From contig JBKEBD010000040.1 of the NCBI GenBank assembly GCA_047972995.1, forward strand, positions 1 to 27,371: a DNA stretch of 27,371 nt. Direction: 5' to 3'. The DNA is from JBKEDC01 sp047972995 (GTDB taxonomy: Bacteria; Bacteroidota; Bacteroidia; Bacteroidales; Prolixibacteraceae). Under the pieces are notes generated by a model, which was not told where the DNA came from, made no database searches, and saw only the letters and a list, made by a program, of their open reading frames with translations. Shown here in pieces: positions 16,578 through 23,724 of the stretch; positions within the stretch are counted from its first letter, which is position 1; each line of letters opens with the position of its first letter. A program made the position numbers and the translations under genes.

Positions 16578-17710
16578 ATGAAAAAGACTAAAATTTTGAC
16601 ATTATTATTTGTAATTCTTATTGGACAGACCGTTTTTGCCCAAAAGAAGTTGCCAATCATTAAAGCAAATTCAACCAGTGTTGATATTAAGGAGGATGAC
16701 AACCTAAGAAAAAATGCTTGGCAAATTGTACCAGAAGAAATATTGGACGTTTATACAGCTTCTGCCCAAAAGGTTACTTTTTAACGGACATAGATTCTAT
16801 TTCTTTTAAAATTGACCTGAAAAAACAGTACGACTTTGTTATTTTACTTAACGGAGAAGATTCTGCCCGAACACAGATAAAGTATGGACCCTCACGATTA
16901 GATATTTTGAAAGGTGCAGGAAAATATAATTATTCCGACAATCGATTTATTCCAAAATTTACATATCAATCCCCAGATAATCCGAACTTACAAAAAGTAA
17001 GACAAGACCTGAAATTAGATTCCATTGCGGGAAAAGGAAACGAACTTTCTCAAATTTTCAATTTACTGCATTGGGTTCATAACCTGGTAAAACATGATGG
17101 CGGTTCCAATAATCCGACTTAAAAAAACGCAATAGATTTAATCGACATTTGTAAAATTGAAAACAGAGGTGTGAATTGTAGAATGTTAGCTACAATATTA
17201 AACGAATGCTACCTTTCAATGGGAATAAAATCAAGATTCATTACTTGTATGCCTAAAGAAACAGAATTTGACGACTGTCACGTTATCAATATGGTTTACA
17301 GCAAAGAATTAGAAAAATGGATTTGGATTGACCCAACTTTTGACGCTTATGTAATGGACGAAAAAGGAAATTTATTAGGAATACGAGAAGTTAGAGAAAG
17401 ACTAGTAAACGGACAACCTTTGGTTCTCAATGCAGATGCAAATTGGAACAGAGAAATATTGCAGATAAAAGAGAAATACCTAGAAAACTATATGGCTAAA
17501 AATCTGTATCGCGTACAAACCCCACTTGTTAGTGAATATGACACTGGAACTTGGAAAAACGGGAAAGAAGTAACTTATGTGGAACTGTTGCCATTAGATG
17601 GCATTGAACAAACACCACAAAAGAAAGAACAGACAAGCAATACGACAGGAGTAAAATATACTTTTTACAAAACAAATAACCCAAATTTATTTTGGACAAA
17701 ACCTGAATGA
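16578..17710 (+). pseudogene. Secreted transglutaminase-like protein, broken by a frameshift and a stop
   Basis: The gene starts with a clear signal peptide (MKKTKILTLLFVILIGQTVFA, then QKK). The frame breaks at a run of five T (16780-16784): with six T the reading continues ...SAQKVTFLTDIDSISF. A second defect is the in-frame TAA at 17120-17122 (GGSNNPT stop KNAIDLIDICK). After that comes a transglutaminase-like core: Cys in NRGVNCRMLATILNE, His in DDCHVINMVYS and Asp in WIWIDPTFDAYV, the Cys-His-Asp triad of PF01841. The gene ends NPNLFWTKPE. Repaired, it would encode about 377 residues of an exported protein with a protease- or crosslinking-type fold; the substrate is unknown. The intact triad suggests recent decay. 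It lies between two broken insertion sequences and is edged by inverted 9-mers. Confidence 0.82.
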
Positions 17711-17721
17711 AAAAAGTACGA

Positions 17722-17730
17722 ACGCACAAC
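17722..17730 (-). repeat. Right inverted boundary ACGCACAAC of a possible gene cassette
   Basis: Exact reverse complement of 16530-16538, placed 11 bases after the stop of the transglutaminase pseudogene. It is followed by AAAGTATTGTAAAAAGCGGG, and then the IS256 left end begins at about 17757, so anything that followed here has been displaced. Confidence 0.4.
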
Positions 17731-17756
17731 AAAGTATTGTAAAAAGCGGGGCTGAA

Positions 17757-18928
17757 GGGACTGTAAACTCAACTCTGTCTAAACTTGAAATTTTTTAATT
17801 TTGCAGTAATGACAGACAATAAGAAAGAAAGTGCCGAGTATATTGCTTTACGAGATTTAGCATTATCACAATTAAAGAGCGGACAAAGTTTAACGGGAGA
17901 AGGAGGTGTTTTTGCACCGATTATCAAAGAGTTTCTAGAGAGTGCTTTGTCAGCCGAGATGGAGTCTCATTTGGATGAAGAAGAACGCAGTTTAGGCAAT
18001 AAGCGTAATGGTAAAGGAATAAAGACCCTAAAGACCAGTTCAGGTGAAGTCACTATTGAAACACCTCAAGATAGACATAGTAGCTTTGAGCCTCAGATTC
18101 TCAAGAAAAGAGAGACTGTTCTAGCTGATAATTTAGCACCTCAGATAATTGGGCTTTATGGAAGAGGGATGAGTTTACGAGATATTAGCAAGCATATACA
18201 AGATATGTATGATGTAGAAGTCTCTGCTAGCACTTTGAGTGAAATCACCGACCGTGTCATTCTTCAGGTAAAAGAGTGGCAAAATCGCTTACTTGACGAT
18301 GTTTAACCTATCGTTTGGCTTGATGCTATGCACTACAAAGTTCGAGATAATGGACAAGTTGTTTCACGTGCCGTATACAACATCCTAGCTTTAGATAAGC
18401 GAGGAAAAAAAGAGCTGATAGGTATCTATATATCCGAGAGAGAGGGAGCTAATTCTTGGTTGTCAGCTTTGACGGATCTCAAAAGTAGAGGAGTTCGTGA
18501 CATTTTAATTGCTTGTACGGATAATCTTACAGGGTTCTCCGAAGCAATACACAGTGTTTTCCCTGATACCTCTATTAAAAAATGTGTTATACATCAGATC
18601 CGAAACTCTCTCAAGTATGTGGCATCTAAGGATTAAAAGGTATTTATGAAGGACTTAAAGCGTGTTTATCAATCCCCTAATAAAAGTCAGGCAGAGATTG
18701 AATCTTTGAAATTAGAAGAAATTTGGGGTAAGAAATACCCAATTGTTATCCGTTCATGGCATAACAATTGGGAGGAATTAAGCCTGTATTTTGACTATGA
18801 TGAGCATATTCGGAAAATCATCTACACCACTAATGCAGTCGAAGGATTCCATCGTCAAGTCCACCTAAATTATAATCTGACCCGTGATCCTTTTCTTATG
18901 TCTCTGATGGGAGATGATAGAAATAAAA
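17757..18928 (+). mobile_element. IS256-family insertion sequence, right end deleted
   Basis: The left end is probably GGGACTGTAAACTC from 17757: IS256 elements of this group begin GGGACTGT and have the transposase start some 50 bases later. The transposase homology stops near 18853 (after FHRQV) and no matching inverted end (ACAGTCCC) is found on the right, so the last part of the gene and the right repeat are gone. The right boundary given is the last base before the tRNA-Val terminator; the true junction lies somewhere between 18853 and 18928. Confidence 0.75.
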
Positions 18929-18939
18929 AAGTCCTGTAA
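17809..18939 (+). pseudogene. IS256-family transposase, two stops and a lost C terminus
   Basis: Starts MTDNKKESAEYIALRDLA at the ATG at 17809. Family blocks in one frame: FLESALSAEMESHLDEEE, YGRGMSLRDISKHIQDMY, then the DDE triad Asp in VWLDAMHYKVR, Asp in ACTDNLTGF and Glu in NAVEGFHRQ. The frame holds two stops: TAA at 18304-18306 (DDV stop PIVWLDA, where relatives have Tyr) and TAA at 18634-18636 (ASKD stop KVFMKDL, where relatives have Gln). After FHRQV the sequence no longer resembles an IS256 transposase, so about 50 C-terminal residues are missing and replaced by HLNYNLTRDP and following residues up to a stop at 18939. Two substitutions plus a deletion show long decay. Confidence 0.88.
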
Positions 18940-18960
18940 AACCTAAATTTTACAGGACTT
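18923..18960 (-). terminator. Rho-independent terminator of tRNA-Val
   Basis: Perfect 13-bp stem AAGTCCTGTAAAA (18929-18941) / TTTTACAGGACTT (18948-18960) with a six-base loop. On the minus strand a T-run follows (18923-18930 read as TTTTTTAT), 36 bases beyond the 3' end of tRNA-Val. The IS256 remnant ends against it, so the left edge of the preserved tRNA unit is here. Confidence 0.85.
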
Positions 18961-18996
18961 GTCCGTTGATGGCTTGTTTTGATACTTGCCAATCTG

Positions 18997-19071
18997 TGGG
19001 CGGTGAGGGATTCGAACCCCCGACCCTCTGGGTGTAAACCAGATGCTCTGAACCAACTGAGCTAACCGCCC
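18997..19071 (-). tRNA. tRNA-Val (anticodon UAC)
   Basis: A 75-nt cloverleaf: acceptor GGGCGGT / ACCGCCC with discriminator A, D-arm GCTC AGTTGGTTCA GAGC, anticodon arm TCTGG TTTACAC CCAGA with anticodon TAC, five-base variable loop GGGTC, and T-arm GGGGG TTCGAAT CCCTC. The 3' CCA is not encoded. An accessory island ends just beyond its terminator, as often seen at tRNA genes, but no duplicated tRNA 3' end is seen. Confidence 0.97.
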
Positions 19072-19111
19072 GATATTTGCATTGAACTACCATTTGTTCT
19101 CAAATGCGATG

Positions 19112-19141
19112 CAAATATAAGGGCTTTTTTTATATTTCAAA
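19112..19141 (-). promoter_or_regulatory. Promoter of tRNA-Val
   Basis: Minus strand: TTTG (19138-19141), 18 bases, TATATTTG (19112-19119), 40 bases before the 5' end of the mature tRNA. It lies in the 88-base gap after folC. Both elements fit the Bacteroidota consensus, with spacing one base short of 19. Confidence 0.65.
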
Positions 19142-19159
19142 AAATATTATGCATTTTTT

Positions 19160-20404
19160 TTACAAAAAATAATCGCCTACCACAAACGTACTACCGCCCA
19201 CGTAGATTAAATCTTCGCCTTTGGCTTTTGATATCGCATGATTTACAGCCTCTTTCACTTGAGGAATGATTTCGCCCGTTAACCCCACCGATGCCGCAAT
19301 GGCTGCTAAATCTTTTGCCGACATGGCACGCTCCATGCTAGCTTGGGTGAAAATGTAGTGTGCATGACGAGGCAATAACTCAAGCACTTTCTTCTGATCT
19401 TTGTCGTTCACCATGCCGATAACAATCCACAACTCTCCCTTGCAAGTTTGTTTGAGTTGCCTAACCACTTGTTCTATTCCGCCCACATTGTGCCCAGTGT
19501 CGCACACCACCAACGGATTTTCTTGCACCACCTCCCAGCGCCCCCTAAGCTTGGTATTTAGGCGAACCGATGCCAGTCCTCGACGAATATGTTCTTCGGC
19601 AATTCTCCAATCGCCAGCTTGCAACAGTTCGATAGCTTTCAACACGCCTTGCACATTCTTTTGCTGATACCCCCCCTTTAAATCGAGCTCGTATTGTGCA
19701 AAGGGCAGCGCACAAGTGTCGGCAAAATAAATGGGCGACTGTTCCTTTTCGGCTTTCGAGTTAAAAACCGAGTTATAGTCGGCATTGCTTTCTGAAACTA
19801 CCGTTGGAATGCCCGTTTTTATAATACCCGCTTTTTCATGAGCAATATCTTCCACGGTATTTCCTAGTAGATTGGTGTGGTCGAGGCTCACATTGGTAAT
19901 AAGTGCCAACTCTGGTGTAATGATATTCGTAGAATCGAGTAGCCCGCCAAGCCCCACTTCCACGATAGCTACATCTACCTGCTGGTCTTTAAAATATTGA
20001 AATGCCATAGTAACCGTTAGTTCAAAGAAAGAAGGGCTCACTTGAACATCCTGATTTCTTTGCTGATATTCATGCACAAACTGCATTATCGCTTCGGGCG
20101 TAATCATTTCGCCATTCACACGAATGCGTTCGCGGAAATCAATAAGATGGGGAGAGGTGTATAGTCCCACCTTGTAGCCCGCCTCTTGCAGCACCGAAGC
20201 CAACATATGCGAGCTTGACCCTTTGCCATTGGTTCCGCCCACGTGTATGCTCCGGAAAGCTCGGTGGGGGTGTTTAAACATTTGGTCGAGGGCATAGGTA
20301 TTATCTAAATTAGCTTTGTAGGCAGCGGCCCCTTTCCGTTGAAACATGGGAAGCTGATTGTATAAAAAACTTAAACAAGCATCGTAATCATTCATTTTAT
20401 TCAT
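19160..20404 (-). CDS. folC: Folylpolyglutamate synthase / dihydrofolate synthase FolC
   Basis: A 414-residue Mur-ligase-type enzyme that adds glutamate to folates (and often makes dihydrofolate from dihydropteroate). ATP-binding P-loop GGTNGKGS at residues 56-63, the FolC block YTSPHLIDFRERIRVNGE, the AIVEVGLGGLLDSTN motif, and SLDHTNLLGNTVEDIAHEKAGIIK. The C-terminal domain has VVCDTGHNVGG. ATG at 20404 or 20395 is possible. It is divergent from the PIN-PhoH gene across 67 bases and co-directional with tRNA-Val. Confidence 0.96.
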   Translation of the reverse strand: MNKMNDYDACLSFLYNQLPMFQRKGAAAYKANLDNTYALDQMFKHPHRAFRSIHVGGTNGKGSSSHMLASVLQEAGYKVGLYTSPHLIDFRERIRVNGEMITPEAIMQFVHEYQQRNQDVQVSPSFFELTVTMAFQYFKDQQVDVAIVEVGLGGLLDSTNIITPELALITNVSLDHTNLLGNTVEDIAHEKAGIIKTGIPTVVSESNADYNSVFNSKAEKEQSPIYFADTCALPFAQYELDLKGGYQQKNVQGVLKAIELLQAGDWRIAEEHIRRGLASVRLNTKLRGRWEVVQENPLVVCDTGHNVGGIEQVVRQLKQTCKGELWIVIGMVNDKDQKKVLELLPRHAHYIFTQASMERAMSAKDLAAIAASVGLTGEIIPQVKEAVNHAISKAKGEDLIYVGGSTFVVGDYFL

Positions 20405-20471
20405 TTAGCTGTTGACTGGTTATAAAAAATACGTTAACTTCAACGGACGGAAAACATAATAAATTAAGCCT

Positions 20472-21803
20472 ATGAAAACTGTTAAACAAGCTAAGATTTT
20501 CGTGTTAGACACGAACGTCATTTTACACGACCATAACTGTATTTATCAGTTCCAAGACAACGATATCATTATTCCGATTACCGTTTTGGAAGAATTGGAC
20601 AAATTTAAGAAAGGAAATGAACTGATAAACTATCAAGCGCGGGAGTTTACCAGAATGTTAGATAAATTAGCAGATGGCGATCTCTTCGGGGCTGGCGTTT
20701 GTTTGGGGGAAGGCATGGGGAAATTGAGCGTGTCGGTGGGAAAACCATTTTCAGAATTACTGAAAAATAGTTTCAATGACGATATTCCCGACCATCGTAT
20801 TCTGGCAGTTGCCGATTACTATAAAACAGAGTTTGCCAATCGAACAATAGTGGTGGTGAGTAAAGATGTTAATCTCCGTATGAAAGCTCGTGCTTTGGGC
20901 ATTTTGGCAGAAGATTACAAAACCGACAACCTAAAAGATGAGCAAATATTTGAACGTGCCATTTCTGAAATTGCAGCATTGCCCGACCACCTCATCGATG
21001 AACTTTATATGCATCAGGAGTTAGACTTTGCCCGTGTGGAGCACGATGTAGAACCTTATCCGAATGCCTATTTCTTGCTGAAAGGAGCGCAATCGACAGT
21101 GCTTGCGCGATATTTGGCAAGTTCGAAGAAGCTAGTTTTAGTGCATAAACACGCAGCTTATGGCATTAAACCAAGAAATGCAGAGCAAACTTTCTGTTTA
21201 GATGCCTTGCTAGATCCTGAAATTCAACTCGTATCCATATCGGGGAAAGCAGGAACCGGAAAGACACTTTTGGCGCTGGCAGCAGCATTGGCACAGCTCA
21301 ACCAATACGATCAAATATTACTAGCTCGCCCTGTTGTTTCGTTGAGCAATAAAGATTTGGGGTTCTTGCCCGGCGATGCCAAAGACAAAATTGGACCTTA
21401 TATGCAGCCGCTGTTCGACAATCTTACGGTAATTAAAAATAGTTTCAATCCGAGAAGTCATGAGGTGCGAATTATTGACGACCTCATTAAGGAAGAAAAA
21501 TTGGTAATCACCCCATTGGCATATATCAGGGGGCGGAGTTTGAGCAACACTTTTTTTATAGTTGATGAGGCGCAGAACTTAACGCCACACGAGGTGAAAA
21601 CAATTATTACACGCTCGGGCGAAGGCACAAAAATGGTGTTTACAGGCGATTTCGACCAAATTGACACTCCATACCTAGATAAAAAATCAAATGGACTGGC
21701 ATACATGACAGAGCGAATGAAGAAACAAGAACTATTCGCTCATGTTAACCTAACTAAAGGAGAGCGGAGTTACCTTGCAGAATTAGCGAGTAACTTGCTA
21801 TAA
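20472..21803 (+). CDS. PIN domain-PhoH family ATPase
   Basis: A 443-residue two-domain protein. Residues 1 to about 150 are a PIN ribonuclease-like domain with the acidic residues in FVLDTNVILHD (D13) and LEELDKFK, and KDVNLRMKA. Residues about 230-443 are a PhoH ATPase: Walker A GKAGTGKT at about residue 258, ARPVVSLSNKDLGFLPGD, and Walker B FFIVDEAQN with D365. PIN-PhoH proteins (PhoH2/YlaK type) join an RNase with an RNA helicase-like ATPase and are thought to unwind and cleave RNA. The gene stands alone with a strong terminator after it. Confidence 0.93.
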   Translation: MKTVKQAKIFVLDTNVILHDHNCIYQFQDNDIIIPITVLEELDKFKKGNELINYQAREFTRMLDKLADGDLFGAGVCLGEGMGKLSVSVGKPFSELLKNSFNDDIPDHRILAVADYYKTEFANRTIVVVSKDVNLRMKARALGILAEDYKTDNLKDEQIFERAISEIAALPDHLIDELYMHQELDFARVEHDVEPYPNAYFLLKGAQSTVLARYLASSKKLVLVHKHAAYGIKPRNAEQTFCLDALLDPEIQLVSISGKAGTGKTLLALAAALAQLNQYDQILLARPVVSLSNKDLGFLPGDAKDKIGPYMQPLFDNLTVIKNSFNPRSHEVRIIDDLIKEEKLVITPLAYIRGRSLSNTFFIVDEAQNLTPHEVKTIITRSGEGTKMVFTGDFDQIDTPYLDKKSNGLAYMTERMKKQELFAHVNLTKGERSYLAELASNLL

Positions 21804-21809
21804 ATGATG

Positions 21810-21845
21810 AATACCTAATGGACTTGAAAACCATTAGGTATTTTT
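21810..21845 (+). terminator. Terminator of the PIN-PhoH gene
   Basis: Perfect 12-bp stem AATACCTAATGG (21810-21821) / CCATTAGGTATT (21831-21842), nine-base loop, T-run 21841-21845, seven bases after the stop codon. Confidence 0.9.
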
Positions 21846-22018
21846 CTTTCGTTAAGCTTGATTGTTGTTATTTATCAAAACTGTTGTGAAATTAAGATGT
21901 ATATCTGTTGTTAAAATTCAATAATAGTGTTTTTTTTGACAAAAAAACGACAAAATGCTTTAGAAAGTTAATACATTTTAATTTTTAAAACTATCTTAGC
22001 AAGCTACAATGTAGTTGT

Positions 22019-23179
22019 ATGAAGAAACAGTTTTTATTCTTTGGTATAATATTTCTAAGTATGTTCCCTGTTGGGGGAAATGCCCAGTCGGTCACAGGTT
22101 CTAATGTGGTGTCAACAGCGGTGCCCTTTCTTGCCATGTCTCCCGAATCTCGCGGAGCAGCAATGGGAGATGCCGGGGTGGCTAGTAGTCCTGATGTAAA
22201 CTCGCAGCACTGGAATCCTGCCAAATATGCATTTGCAGAAGAAGAAGAAATGGCACTGAGTCTAACCTTCACCCCTTGGATGAGGTCGGTGATAGAAGAC
22301 ATGGCGCTATCGTATTTTTCATTCTTTGCTCACGTTAGCGACAACCAAACTCTGAGCACTTCCATGCGCTATTTTTCCTATGGTTCCTTGCTTTACTATG
22401 ACACAGAGGGTATTTTGCAATCTTATCAGAATCCCAATGAATTTGCACTCGATGTGGCTTATGCCACAAAATTATCTCGCGAGTGGTCGGCTTCCGTAGC
22501 TTTGCGTTATATTCGATCGGACATGGCATCGACTGTGGTAGATGGTTTGGAAATGTCGGCAGCCAATTCATATGCAGCCGATGTAGCGTTTTTTTACCAG
22601 AAGTCGCGACGCTCAGGTTATCGTAGACACACCAAGCGTTTTGGCATGGTGGTGTCGAACATTGGAGCACCAATTTCTTACGACGATGGACGAACAAGGA
22701 ATTTCCTACCTGCCAATCTTCGAGTTGGTGGCGGATATGAAATGATCGTGGATAGATATAACAAATGGAGCTTCGTGTTAGATTTCAATAAGCTATTGGC
22801 TCCTACCTCAAATTATATTCAAACAACCAATAGCGATGGTGTGATTATTTACACTGACTCAAGTGCTGATTTCAGCAGTATGGAAGCCATCTTTCGTTCA
22901 TTTACCGATGCCCCCGGAGGATTTAAAGAAGAATTGCAAGAAATTACAACTTCGCTAGGGGTGGAATACCTGTATGATGATCGGTTCGCATTGAGGACTG
23001 GGTTCTTTAACGAAAATAAAAATAAAGGCGGTCGCCAATACGTAACTATGGGAGCTGGACTAAATTTAGATACCTTTACCTTCGATTTGAGTTATCTATA
23101 TACATTATCAACCGTTAGTCCGCTTGAAAATACGATTCGTTTTACCTTGTCGCTCGATCTCGGAAGGTGGATTAAATAA
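22019..23179 (+). CDS. porV: Type IX secretion outer-membrane protein PorV (LptO)
   Basis: A 386-residue outer-membrane protein with a signal peptide (MKKQFLFFGIIFLSMFPVGG, cleaved about A22). After it come the PorV blocks VPFLAMSPESRGAAMGDAGV and SSPDVNSQHWNPAKYAFA, and an extended beta-barrel body ending LSLDLGRWIK. PorV is a 14-strand barrel of the FadL fold that acts in the type IX secretion system as a shuttle between the SprA pore and the attachment or sortase complex. PorU is not next to it here. ispF follows after 11 bases, the same order as the Porphyromonas PorV region. The upstream 173 bases hold only a TATCTTAG box, one base off the -7 consensus. Confidence 0.93.
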   Translation: MKKQFLFFGIIFLSMFPVGGNAQSVTGSNVVSTAVPFLAMSPESRGAAMGDAGVASSPDVNSQHWNPAKYAFAEEEEMALSLTFTPWMRSVIEDMALSYFSFFAHVSDNQTLSTSMRYFSYGSLLYYDTEGILQSYQNPNEFALDVAYATKLSREWSASVALRYIRSDMASTVVDGLEMSAANSYAADVAFFYQKSRRSGYRRHTKRFGMVVSNIGAPISYDDGRTRNFLPANLRVGGGYEMIVDRYNKWSFVLDFNKLLAPTSNYIQTTNSDGVIIYTDSSADFSSMEAIFRSFTDAPGGFKEELQEITTSLGVEYLYDDRFALRTGFFNENKNKGGRQYVTMGAGLNLDTFTFDLSYLYTLSTVSPLENTIRFTLSLDLGRWIK

Positions 23180-23190
23180 AATAAATAGTT

Positions 23191-23673
23191 ATGGTTAGAG
23201 TAGGTTTTGGTTTTGATGTGCATCGTTTGGCAGAAGGAGAAACTTTGTGGCTAGGAGGTGTGCAGTTAGAACATTATAAAGGCACAGTGGCGCATTCCGA
23301 TGGCGATGTGGTGCTTCATGCTATTAGCGACGCGCTGCTTGGCGCTGCTAAACTTCGGGATATTGGCTATCATTTTCCAAATACCGACCCCAAATACAAA
23401 AATGCCGATAGTAAGATGCTACTTCAAGAGTGCATGAAGCTTGTGGAAGCTAAAGGCTACACATTAGGCAATATCGATGTAACCATTGCTGCCGAGCAAC
23501 CTAAGTTGAAGCCTGCTATCCCCCAAATGGAAGTTTGCATTGCGCAGCTTTTGGGTGTTGATGAAGACTTGATTTCTATTAAGGCTACCACCACTGAACG
23601 TATGGGCTTTGAAGGACGAGAAGATGGTATATCCACTTATGCGGTAGTGTTGATTGAATCAACTAAGAATTAA
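23191..23673 (+). CDS. ispF: 2-C-methyl-D-erythritol 2,4-cyclodiphosphate synthase IspF
   Basis: A 160-residue trimeric enzyme of the non-mevalonate isoprenoid pathway that cyclises CDP-methylerythritol phosphate. The zinc ligands D9 and H11 are in GFGFDVHRL, and H43 in HSDGDVVLHAI; the C-terminal signature is KATTTERMGFEGREDGIS. It follows porV by 11 bases and shares its transcript, ending at a 19-bp hairpin. Confidence 0.97.
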   Translation: MVRVGFGFDVHRLAEGETLWLGGVQLEHYKGTVAHSDGDVVLHAISDALLGAAKLRDIGYHFPNTDPKYKNADSKMLLQECMKLVEAKGYTLGNIDVTIAAEQPKLKPAIPQMEVCIAQLLGVDEDLISIKATTTERMGFEGREDGISTYAVVLIESTKN

Positions 23674-23719
23674 AAAATCACGAATTGCGACGAAAATATC
23701 CGTCGCAATTCGTGATTTT
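23674..23719. terminator. 19-bp bidirectional terminator between ispF and DPP III
   Basis: A perfect 19-bp inverted repeat (23674-23692 and 23701-23719) with an eight-base loop, between two converging genes. The A-run at the left and T-run at the right let it act in both directions. The stem starts directly after the ispF stop codon. Confidence 0.9.
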
Positions 23720-23724
23720 AGCTG

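Noticed and set aside
18997..19071. Integration of a genomic island by site-specific recombination into the tRNA-Val 3' end
   Set aside because: I looked for a copy of the tRNA 3' end in the left part of the island and for an integrase gene, and found neither.
22335..22697. A 120-residue minus-strand frame inside porV
   Set aside because: Shadow of porV; the peptide is Cys/His/Lys-rich and resembles no family.
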